Shown here: in pieces, positions 1 through 5,560 of the stretch
Layout of the letters: every line of letters begins with the position of its first letter
Numbering within the stretch: the first letter of the stretch is position 1
Source of the DNA: an uncultured Clostridia bacterium
GTDB taxonomy: Bacteria; Bacillota; Clostridia; Oscillospirales; Oscillospiraceae
Length of the DNA: 13,119 nt
Direction of reading: 5' to 3'
NCBI GenBank assembly: GCA_947177005.1
Contig: CAMWSZ010000037.1
Span: forward strand, 1 to 13,119
Made by a program: the position numbers and the translations under genes
Notes under the pieces: model-generated
The model's database searches: none
The model's input: only the letters and a program-made list of their open reading frames with translations
What the model was told of the DNA's origin: nothing

Positions 1-1551
1 TTTTTAAAAATGGAGCCGCTGGCTAAATAAGCCCTGCGGGTGGTTAACGAGGGTGAGGTCCGCTTCATCCCGGAACGCTTTTCCAAAACCTACACCAACT
101 GGATGGAAAATGTTCACGACTGGTGTATCTCCCGCCAGCTGTGGTGGGGACATCAGATCCCGGCCTGGACCTGCGCCGAATGCGGTCATATTACAGTAAA
201 CCGCAAGGACCCGGCCTGCTGTGAAAAATGCGGTAGCGAACAGATCGAACGCGACCCCGATGTATTGGATACGTGGTTCTCCTCTGCGCTGTGGCCGTTC
301 TCCACGCTGGGCTGGCCCGATAAAACCCCGGAGCTGGAGTACTTCTATCCCACCAGCGTGCTGGTGACCGGCTATGACATCATATTCTTCTGGGTGGCCC
401 GGATGATTTTCTCCGGCTGTGAGCAGATGAAAAAATTCCCCTTTGAAAAGGTCCTGATTCACGGCTTGGTCCGGGACAGCAAGGGACGAAAAATGTCGAA
501 GAGTCTGGGAAACGGCATCGACCCGCTGGAAATCGCCGACAAATACGGCGCGGATGCGCTGCGGTTCAATCTGATCACCGGCAACAGCCCCGGAAACGAT
601 ATGCGTTTCTATACAGAGAAATGCGAGGCCATGCGGAATTTCGCCAACAAAATCTGGAACGCCAGCCGGTTCGTGATGATGAACCTGACCATTGAGAAGG
701 TCCGTCTGCCCGAAAAGCTGGAGCTGGAGGACAAGTGGGTACTGTCAAAGCTGAATACGCTGGTCAAAGAGGTCACGGAGAACATGGACGCTTATGAGCT
801 GGGCGTCGCCTCCGCAAAGGTCTACGATTTCATCTGGGATACCTACTGCGACTGGTATATTGAACTGACCAAAGGCCGTATGCAGGACCCCAATACGGCG
901 GAAAATGCGCAGAATGTGCTCTGCTATGTGTTCATTCAGCTGCTGAAGCTGCTGCATCCGTTTATGCCGTTTATTACCGAGGAAATCTATCAGGCGCTGC
1001 CGCATATTGTTGGAGAGACGAGCGAATTTCTGATGCTGTGCAGCTGGCCGGTATATGATGAAAAATTGATCTTTACCGCCGAGGAGTCCGCCATGGAAAC
1101 GGTTATGGACGCAATTCGCGCAATCCGTACCCGCCGGGCCGAGATGAACGTGGCTCCGGGCCGCAGGGTGCAGCTGACCATTGCCGCGGCGCAGCAGGAG
1201 ACGTTCCAGGCAGGCGCGGCGTTCTTTAAACGGCTGGCTTCCGCGTCGGAGGTGCATGTTGTGAGCGCGTCGGAAATCCCGGAGGCGAAGGGCATGGTGG
1301 AGGTTGTCACGCATGCCGCCCGCGTGTTCATGCCGCTGGCCGAGCTGGTGGACGTACAGCAGGAACTGGAGCGTATCGCTAAGGAGAAGGCAAAGGCGGA
1401 GGGACATCTCAAGGGTATCGAGGCCAAGCTGAATAATGAGGCGTTTACGTCGAAGGCCCCGGCCCATATCGTACAGAACCAGCGGGATCAGGCGGAAAAG
1501 CTGAGGGCGCTGATTGCGCAGCTGGAACAGTCCGCCGCCGCGATGCAATAA
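1..1551 (+). CDS. valS: Valyl-tRNA synthetase, C-terminal part (5' end outside window; in-frame TAA at 28-30)
   Basis: Class I aminoacyl-tRNA synthetase that charges tRNA-Val in the cytoplasm. Counting from the GTG at 40 (503 residues), the order is the WMENVHDWCISRQLWWGH catalytic-core block, a four-Cys zinc knuckle (CxxC at residues 45/48, then a CCEKC block), the TWFSSALWPFSTLGW block, the KMSKS loop (residues 151-155, nt 490-504), the helical anticodon-binding domain, and a C-terminal Lys/Glu-rich coiled coil (about residues 437-503) typical of ValRS. Complete ValRS is about 880 residues, so the N-terminal part lies upstream. Codons 1-27 read FLKMEPLAK, which matches the family block before 'ALRVVNEGEVRF', but codon 28-30 is TAA where a sense codon is expected. 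The GTG at 40 has no good ribosome site and is probably not a real start. The sequence therefore shows a nonsense change, an assembly error at a contig edge, or a broken copy. The rest of the frame is intact and highly conserved. Confidence 0.93.
28..30 (+). other. In-frame TAA stop inside valS
   Basis: The reading frame upstream (FLKMEPLAK) and downstream (ALRVVNEGEVRFIPERF) both match the continuous ValRS block found in other bacteria, so this TAA replaces one sense codon without shifting the frame. CAA (Gln) to TAA would need a single C-to-T change. TAA is also the true stop of valS at 1549-1551, so stop-codon reassignment is not a likely explanation. Confidence 0.75.
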
Positions 1552-1567
1552 GAGGAGAGTGGACGCT

Positions 1568-1951
1568 GTGTGGGAAGAGCTGTATACAGCGGCAAAGCGG
1601 GTACAAAACGGCAGGAAAATTTCTGATTATGTGGAGGCGGGCGGCGTAGCGGCGGCAATTCTCTCCGCCAGCGGACAGATTTATACCGGCGTCTGCGTAG
1701 ACACATGCAGCACGCTGGGGATCTGCGCGGAACGAAACGCTATTTTCAATATGCTGACAAACGGCGAACAGGAGATCCGAAAAGTCCTGGCGCTGATGCC
1801 GGACGGCCGCACTGGCCCTCCCTGCGGAGCCTGCCGGGAATTAATGGTACAGCTGATGCCGGACAGCTATCGGGAAATCGAGATCATGCTGGACTATGAA
1901 AAAGGGAAAATTGTCACGCTCGGCGCGCTGACGCCGGAATGGTGGATCTAG
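1568..1951 (+). CDS. Cytidine deaminase-family protein (zinc-dependent)
   Basis: A 127-residue single-domain member of the cytidine deaminase superfamily (Cdd/blasticidin-S deaminase group), which hydrolytically deaminates cytosine nucleosides or related compounds. The zinc site is complete: C53-A-E55 (CAERNA, with Glu as the proton shuttle) and P-C86-G-A-C89, the three-Cys type. The segment before the zinc motif reads GVCVDTCSTLG. Classical Cdd has a GxNxEN ribose-binding motif here, so the Asn is Cys and the Glu is Asp, and the substrate may not be cytidine. I chose the GTG at 1568 because GAGGAG (1552-1557) lies about 10 nt upstream. A GTG at 1559 would sit on top of that site, and the longer frame from 1514 lies inside valS. 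It follows valS by 16 nt and is probably cotranscribed with it. Family certain, substrate not. Confidence 0.85.
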   Translation: MWEELYTAAKRVQNGRKISDYVEAGGVAAAILSASGQIYTGVCVDTCSTLGICAERNAIFNMLTNGEQEIRKVLALMPDGRTGPPCGACRELMVQLMPDSYREIEIMLDYEKGKIVTLGALTPEWWI

Positions 1952-1963
1952 GCAATCTCGCCC

Positions 1964-1998
1964 TTGCAATTTTTCCGGAATGAGGGTAAGATAGAGGA
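1964..1998 (+). promoter_or_regulatory. Sigma-A-type promoter for ispD-ispF
   Basis: TTGCAA (1964-1969), a spacer of exactly 17 nt, and TAAGAT (1987-1992) make a good housekeeping promoter. It lies in the 90-nt gap between the deaminase gene and ispD. The 35-bp stretch 1964-1998 is 28/35 identical to the promoter upstream of cdaA, including spacer bases (CCGGA) and the AGAGGA just after the -10. Confidence 0.7.
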
Positions 1999-2001
1999 AA
2001 G

Positions 2002-2021
2002 GGCGGTGGACTGAGACCGCC
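2002..2021 (+). other. Small hairpin in the ispD 5' leader
   Basis: GGCGGT (2002-2007) can pair with ACCGCC (2016-2021) around an 8-nt loop. It would lie close to the 5' end of the message from the 1964 promoter and ends 5 nt before the ribosome site AGGAGGG (2027-2033). It could stabilise the message or do nothing. No known riboswitch is recognised. Confidence 0.3.
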
Positions 2022-2041
2022 GGATCAGGAGGGATCGCGGG

Positions 2042-2785
2042 ATGCTGAAGCTGTTTTCTAAAATGTTCCAGAAAGGCGATAAACCAGGCCACCCATTTTG
2101 CAGCATGATTATCGCGGCCGCCGGATCGTCCAGCCGTATGGGCGGCGAAAATAAGCTCCTGCTGCCGCTGGAGGGTATCCCCGTATTGGCCCGTACACTG
2201 ATGGCCGTCAACGAAGCGGAGCTTGTGGATGAGATCGTGGCCGCTGTGCGGGAAGAGGACCTGATTCCGGTTGCCGGACTGTGCAAAACTTACGGGATCA
2301 CAAAACCGGTGAAGATCGTGCGGGGCGGTGAGACACGGCTTGCGTCTGTCATGGCGGCCTCTCTGGAGTGCCGGGGTGATGCGGCGCTTCTGGCCGTCCA
2401 TGACGGCGCACGCCCGCTGGCGACACCGCAGCTGATCGACAGTGTGATTGCGCTGGCGGTCCGCACAAACGCCGCCGCGCCTGCGGTGCTGGTCAAGGAT
2501 ACGATTAAGATCGTACAGGAGGGCAGGGTGGAGAGTACGCCGGACCGCTCCTGCCTGCGGGCAATCCAGACACCCCAGGTTTTCGACGCCTCCCTGCTCA
2601 GGGCGGCGCTCCAGGCCGCTGCGGATGCCGGTGCGGAGGTGACGGACGACTGCGCCGCCGTAGAACGGCTGGGCAAAACGGTCTATATTGCGGACGGGTC
2701 CTATGAGAATATCAAGATCACCACACCCGAGGATCTGCTGCTTGCTGCGGCGATTGTGCAGCAAAGGGAGGAAACAGCTTCATGA
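2042..2785 (+). CDS. ispD: 2-C-methyl-D-erythritol 4-phosphate cytidylyltransferase
   Basis: Third enzyme of the MEP isoprenoid pathway: MEP + CTP gives CDP-methylerythritol + diphosphate. The 247-residue protein has the nucleotide-binding loop AAAGSSSRMGG (about residues 25-34) with a following Lys (ENK), the HDGARP block, TPQVFD, TDDCAAVER with the metal-binding Asp pair, and the C-terminal SYENIKITTPEDL. The start at 2042 is supported by AGGAGGG at 2027-2033 with 8-nt spacing. It gives an unusual extension of about 20 residues (basic, MLKLFSKMFQKGDK) before the usual start of the fold. The alternative Met at residue 22 has no ribosome site. The gene overlaps ispF by 4 nt (ATGA), so the two consecutive-pathway genes are translationally coupled. 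Confidence 0.95.
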   Translation: MLKLFSKMFQKGDKPGHPFCSMIIAAAGSSSRMGGENKLLLPLEGIPVLARTLMAVNEAELVDEIVAAVREEDLIPVAGLCKTYGITKPVKIVRGGETRLASVMAASLECRGDAALLAVHDGARPLATPQLIDSVIALAVRTNAAAPAVLVKDTIKIVQEGRVESTPDRSCLRAIQTPQVFDASLLRAALQAAADAGAEVTDDCAAVERLGKTVYIADGSYENIKITTPEDLLLAAAIVQQREETAS

Positions 2786-3258
2786 TTCCAAGAATCGGTT
2801 ACGGCTATGACGTTCACCGCCTGACAGAAGGGCGTCCGCTTGTGCTGGGCGGCGTGACAATTCCCTTTGAAAAGGGCCTGGACGGTCATTCGGATGCCGA
2901 CGTGGTGCTCCACGCCCTGATGGACGCGCTGCTGGGTGCGGCGGCCCTGGGCGATATCGGCAGGCTGTTCCCGGATAACGACCCGCAGTATCTGGGGATC
3001 GACAGCCGCGTTTTGCTGCGAAAGGTGGCGGGGACGCTGAGAGAGAACGGATACGCAGTGGGGAACGTTGATATCACTTTGGTGGCCCAGCGGCCGAAAA
3101 TCGCCCCCTATGTGCCGCAGATGCGGCAAAATATCGCGGCGGATCTGGGTATCGCCGCCGCGGCCGTGAGCGTCAAGGCTACTACAGAGGAGCGGCTGGG
3201 CTTCACCGGAAGCGGAGAGGGAATGTCCGCCCATGCAGTGGCCCTGATCGTATCGTGA
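2782..3258 (+). CDS. ispF: 2-C-methyl-D-erythritol 2,4-cyclodiphosphate synthase
   Basis: MEP-pathway enzyme that cyclises CDP-ME 2-phosphate to MEcPP with loss of CMP; the family is a homotrimer with zinc at subunit interfaces. The 158 residues match the usual length. Zinc ligands D10 and H12 (GYDVHRL) and H44 (the His that follows GHSDADVVL) are present, as are the PDNDPQY loop and the C-terminal KATTEERLGFTGSGEG block. GGGAGG at 2766-2771 is the ribosome site and the start overlaps the end of ispD. The kinase-like gene starts 7 nt after its stop. Confidence 0.96.
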   Translation: MIPRIGYGYDVHRLTEGRPLVLGGVTIPFEKGLDGHSDADVVLHALMDALLGAAALGDIGRLFPDNDPQYLGIDSRVLLRKVAGTLRENGYAVGNVDITLVAQRPKIAPYVPQMRQNIAADLGIAAAAVSVKATTEERLGFTGSGEGMSAHAVALIVS

Positions 3259-3265
3259 GCGCTCC

Positions 3266-3781
3266 ATGATTTTTTTGATAGCAGGCCCGTCCCATACGGG
3301 AAAAACCCTTTTGGCCCAGAGGCTTCTGGAGAAATACAGATACCCGTATCTCTCCATTGACCACCTGAAAATGGGCCTGATCCGCAGCGGATACACTGAC
3401 CTTACTCCAGTAAGCAGCGAGAAGGCTTTGACAGAATATTTATGGCCAGCCGTCAGGGAAATCATCAAAACAGCGGTTGAAAACAGTCAGAATCTGATCG
3501 TTGAGGGCTGTTATATTCCGTTTGACTGGGCAGAAAGCTTTGACGAAGAGTACCTCCGGCATATCAGATACTGCTGTCTGATTATGAGCGAAGCCTATAT
3601 ACGCAGTCATTTCTGCGACATAAAAGAACATGCCAACGCCATAGAGAAAAGGGGGGATGATTCCGACTGCACAATAGATACCCTGATCCGCGATAACAGA
3701 GAAGCGCTGAAGCTGTGCCGGATGCATCAGGCAAAATACTTCCTGATTGACGGCGTATACGGTACAGATATAGAGTTTTAG
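3266..3781 (+). CDS. P-loop kinase-like protein of unknown substrate
   Basis: A 171-residue protein with Walker A GPSHTGKT at residues 7-14, followed by the short kinase pattern of P-loop small-molecule kinases: a YLSIDHLKMGLIRSG segment, a hydrophobic strand NLIVEGCYIPFDW, and a charged lid-like helix near residues 115-135. It resembles small gut-Firmicutes proteins usually labelled adenylate kinase, 2-phosphoglycerate kinase or zeta-toxin-like ATPase, but I cannot name the substrate. No ribosome site precedes the only in-frame start (a TGA lies at 3245-3247), so translation may depend on coupling to ispF 7 nt upstream. By hand count GC is about 46%, against 68-70% for sampled 60-base lines of the flanking genes. 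AGA, ATA and TTA codons are more frequent. These are signs of acquisition by transfer. A role in isoprenoid synthesis is not implied. Confidence 0.75.
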   Translation: MIFLIAGPSHTGKTLLAQRLLEKYRYPYLSIDHLKMGLIRSGYTDLTPVSSEKALTEYLWPAVREIIKTAVENSQNLIVEGCYIPFDWAESFDEEYLRHIRYCCLIMSEAYIRSHFCDIKEHANAIEKRGDDSDCTIDTLIRDNREALKLCRMHQAKYFLIDGVYGTDIEF

Positions 3782-3795
3782 CTGCTGCGATAAAA

Positions 3796-3829
3796 CAGGC
3801 TGTCAGAACCGTCCCGTTCCGGCAGCCTG
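3796..3829 (+). terminator. Terminator-like hairpin after the kinase-like gene
   Basis: CAGGCTGTC (3796-3804) pairs with GGCAGCCTG (3821-3829), one G-U. After a single A/C mismatch, GAAC (3806-3809) pairs with GTTC (3816-3819) around a 6-nt loop, about 13 paired bases in total. The downstream sequence has no proper U-run (only GTTTCC), so intrinsic termination would be weak. It may instead be a processing or mRNA-stability stem at the border of the low-GC insert. Confidence 0.45.
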
Positions 3830-3850
3830 CACGTTTCCAGTCCTCCTACA

Positions 3851-3856
3851 TATAAT
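3851..3856 (+). promoter_or_regulatory. Possible -10 box before the DUF3343 gene
   Basis: A perfect TATAAT lies 21 nt before the TTG start. No good -35 exists at 16-18 nt (TGCACG is the nearest), and transcription would start almost on the ribosome site at 3862-3869. It could give a message with a very short leader or be chance. Confidence 0.25.
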
Positions 3857-3877
3857 ACGGCAGGGGAGGCGGTTATC

Positions 3878-4129
3878 TTGCCGTACTATCTTTTATTAAG
3901 CCGCTCCATCACCCATGCCCAGCGTATGAGCCGCACCCTGGAACGGGCCGGTATTACAGCCCGTTTTTTCCGTCCCCCGATGGGACTGACCGACCGCGGG
4001 TGCAGCTATGCCGTCCGTATCGGCGCACACGCCCTGCCCGACGCTTTGCAGCGTCTGGAGGCGGACGGCCTGCTGCCTATGCGGATTTTCTATAGCGGCG
4101 ATGATGGAACGTTCAGCGAAGTACACTGA
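3878..4129 (+). CDS. DUF3343 protein (putative sulfur/selenium carrier-like)
   Basis: An 83-residue protein of the DUF3343 family (Pfam 'putative Se/S carrier protein-like'). Visible features are the N-terminal strand YYLLLSRSITHAQRMSRTLERAGI and the single cysteine C42 in DRGCSYAVRI, at the place of the family's conserved Cys after the first beta-alpha unit. The start is TTG at 3878, chosen because AGGGGAGG (3862-3869) is 8 nt upstream and because MPYYLLL matches the family N-terminus. The gene directly precedes a TIGR01977-type cysteine desulfurase, a pairing known from many anaerobes and often linked to selenium metabolism. A role as persulfide or selenide acceptor is inferred from that context, not shown. 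No selD, yedF or yqeB/C gene is in the window. Confidence 0.8.
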   Translation: MPYYLLLSRSITHAQRMSRTLERAGITARFFRPPMGLTDRGCSYAVRIGAHALPDALQRLEADGLLPMRIFYSGDDGTFSEVH

Positions 4130-4130
4130 C

Positions 4131-4148
4131 CAGCCGGTTCTCCGGCTG
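4131..4148 (+). other. Hairpin after DUF3343 (possible weak terminator)
   Basis: CAGCCGG (4131-4137) and CCGGCTG (4142-4148) form a perfect 7-bp stem with a TTCT loop, one base after the DUF3343 stop, followed by TCTTATAT. The uridine content is low, so it is probably a partial terminator or an mRNA 3'-end stabiliser that lowers expression of the next gene. Confidence 0.45.
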
Positions 4149-4167
4149 TCTTATATAGGAATGGAAT

Positions 4168-4195
4168 GGGGAGGCCGCTGTCCGGCGGCTTCCCC
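4168..4195 (+). other. Second GC-rich hairpin before the cysteine desulfurase
   Basis: GGGGAGGCCGC (4168-4178) pairs with GCGGCTTCCCC (4185-4195), an 11-bp stem with one G-U and a 6-nt loop. It ends 11 nt before the ribosome site GGAGGAGG (4207-4213). With the 4131-4148 stem it fills the 88-nt gap. It may separate expression of DUF3343 from the desulfurase or be a transcript-processing site. Confidence 0.4.
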
Positions 4196-4217
4196 TGCTC
4201 ATAGTAGGAGGAGGAAC

Positions 4218-5327
4218 ATGATCTATTTTGACAGCGCCGCTACAACGCTGCAAAAGCCGGAGAGCGTGTCAAAGGCAGCAGCGGCGGCTATCTATACAAT
4301 GACAACGCCGGGGCGCGGGGATTATCCCGCAGCGCGGAAGGCCGCCGACCTGATGCTGCGCCTGCGGACGGAGGCGGCGGAGTTTTTCGGCGTCCCGGAA
4401 CCGGACAACGTTATCCTGACGCAAAATGCCACACACGGCCTGAATATTGCCATTAAAAGCCTGGTATCGCCGGGAGATACCGTTGTCATATCCGGATATG
4501 AACACAACGCCGTTACACGGCCCCTGCACGCCATTGGCGGCGTATCCGTCAGGATCGTCAACGGGCGCCTGTTCGACCCGCAGCATATGGCCGAGGGGTT
4601 CCGGCAGGCGGTTGACAGCCGCGTAAAGGCGGTCGTCTGCACCCACGTGTCCAATGTCTTCGGCTATGCCCTGCCCATTGATGAAATCGCGGAAATCTGC
4701 CGGAAGCAGGGCGTCCCACTGATTGTGGACGCGGCCCAGTCCGCCGGGATTCTGCCGGTGAATCTGGAGGCATGGAACGCGGCCTATGTCGCCATGCCGG
4801 GACACAAGGGACTGTACGGCCCCCAGGGAACGGGGCTGCTGCTGTGCGGTAAAAACACAGAGCCCCACACACTGTTGGAGGGCGGTACCGGGAGCCTGTC
4901 GCGCCAGCAGGAGATGCCCGGGATTCTGCCGGACCGTCTGGAGGCCGGGACGCAGAACGTCCACAGCGCCGCCGGCCTGCTGGAGGGACTGCGGTTCGTC
5001 CGGCGGCTGGGAACCGAACGGATCGCAAACCGTGAGGCGCATATCATGAAGCGTCTGGCCACGGGACTGCGCCGGAAAGGCCGTTACCACATTTTCGACA
5101 ACGACGGACAGGAAAAAACTTCGGTTCTGTCCGTTGTTCCGCTGTATGCGGACCCGGAAACGGTTGCCGGACATCTGGCGGAACATCTTGTTGCAGTGCG
5201 GGCCGGGCTCCACTGCGCACCACTGGCGCATCTTACCGCCGGTACCTCCGAAACCGGCACCCTCCGCTTCTCGGCCTCAATTTTTAATGCGCCCTCTGAA
5301 GTGGATGAAGTTTTGAAATTGCTTTGA
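4218..5327 (+). CDS. Cysteine desulfurase family protein (TIGR01977 type, class V aminotransferase fold)
   Basis: PLP enzyme predicted to remove sulfur (or selenium) from L-cysteine (or selenocysteine), giving alanine and an enzyme-bound persulfide. The 369 residues begin MIYFDSAATT, the typical start of the family. NATHGLNIAI, the VDAAQSAG block with the PLP-contacting Asp, and the PLP lysine K197 in GHKGLYGPQGTG follow. The catalytic cysteine is C333 in GLHCAPLAH, a signature of the EF2568/TIGR01977 branch rather than SufS or IscS. ATG at 4218 follows GGAGGAGG (4207-4213). The frame stays open upstream to 4008, but that part overlaps DUF3343 and has no homology. The neighbouring DUF3343 protein is the likely partner. 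No scaffold gene (sufU, sufBCD, iscU) is nearby, so a role outside general Fe-S assembly, such as Se/Mo-cofactor sulfuration or tRNA thiolation, is an inference. Confidence 0.92.
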   Translation: MIYFDSAATTLQKPESVSKAAAAAIYTMTTPGRGDYPAARKAADLMLRLRTEAAEFFGVPEPDNVILTQNATHGLNIAIKSLVSPGDTVVISGYEHNAVTRPLHAIGGVSVRIVNGRLFDPQHMAEGFRQAVDSRVKAVVCTHVSNVFGYALPIDEIAEICRKQGVPLIVDAAQSAGILPVNLEAWNAAYVAMPGHKGLYGPQGTGLLLCGKNTEPHTLLEGGTGSLSRQQEMPGILPDRLEAGTQNVHSAAGLLEGLRFVRRLGTERIANREAHIMKRLATGLRRKGRYHIFDNDGQEKTSVLSVVPLYADPETVAGHLAEHLVAVRAGLHCAPLAHLTAGTSETGTLRFSASIFNAPSEVDEVLKLL

Positions 5328-5332
5328 TACCC

Positions 5333-5363
5333 GGCCGGAAAGCGGCCTGATATAAATTTTTTG
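5333..5363 (+). terminator. Weak intrinsic terminator after the cysteine desulfurase
   Basis: GGCCG (5333-5337), loop GAAAG, and CGGCC (5343-5347) make a strong short stem 5 nt after the stop codon. A T-run (5357-5362) begins 9 nt after the stem, farther than in a classical terminator. The region then turns AT-rich and leads to the cdaA promoter, so an operon boundary here is likely. Confidence 0.5.
5334..5347 (+). repeat. Left arm of a 14-bp inverted repeat flanking an AT-rich island
   Basis: GCCGGAAAGCGGCC at 5334-5347 is the exact reverse complement of GGCCGCTTTCCGGC at 5455-5468. The left arm overlaps the terminator stem. The 107 bp between the arms are AT-rich compared with the genes and contain no ORF with a ribosome site. 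Confidence 0.7.
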
Positions 5364-5454
5364 TAAATATCTTCCCATTATTGTTCTGAAATCCGTCCAA
5401 TCTGCGCCGGTTATCCAGAAAAAACCATAGCAAAAAGTATATTCTCATTCACCT

Positions 5455-5468
5455 GGCCGCTTTCCGGC
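5455..5468 (-). repeat. Right arm of the 14-bp inverted repeat
   Basis: Exact reverse complement of 5334-5347. It ends 23 nt before the -35 of the cdaA promoter. Long-range pairing in read-through RNA would form a 14-bp stem that competes with the local terminator hairpin. In DNA the pair could also be terminal repeats of a decayed small element, but no target-site duplication is visible. Confidence 0.7.
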
Positions 5469-5491
5469 GTAAAAATACGTTGGAGAATTTG

Positions 5492-5526
5492 TTGCATTTT
5501 TCCCGGAGTTAGATTAAAATAGAGGA
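5492..5526 (+). promoter_or_regulatory. Sigma-A-type promoter for the cdaA operon
   Basis: TTGCAT (5492-5497), a 17-nt spacer, and TAAAAT (5515-5520) form a good promoter about 40 nt before the cdaA start. The predicted leader is about 33 nt, too short for a ydaO-type c-di-AMP riboswitch. Over 35 bp it matches the ispD promoter at 28 positions. Confidence 0.75.
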
Positions 5527-5560
5527 TACTTGCGAGAACCTGTAAAAACGGAGGGACACT

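Noticed and set aside
40..1551. GTG at 40 as the true start of a short ValRS-like protein
   Set aside because: There is no ribosome site. The product would begin in the middle of the catalytic domain, and homology continues upstream through the TAA.
4008..4217. 70-codon in-frame N-terminal extension of the desulfurase, suggesting a fusion
   Set aside because: It overlaps DUF3343 in another frame, crosses two hairpins, and resembles no domain. The ribosome site and family start both indicate 4218.
4269..5231. Antisense open frame of 320 codons opposite the cysteine desulfurase
   Set aside because: Shadow of a well-conserved enzyme gene with low-complexity translation and no family resemblance.
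5328..5560. c-di-AMP (ydaO) or other riboswitch upstream of cdaA
   Set aside because: The promoter at 5492-5520 leaves a leader of only about 33 nt. The sequence upstream does not show the ydaO core that I would recognise.
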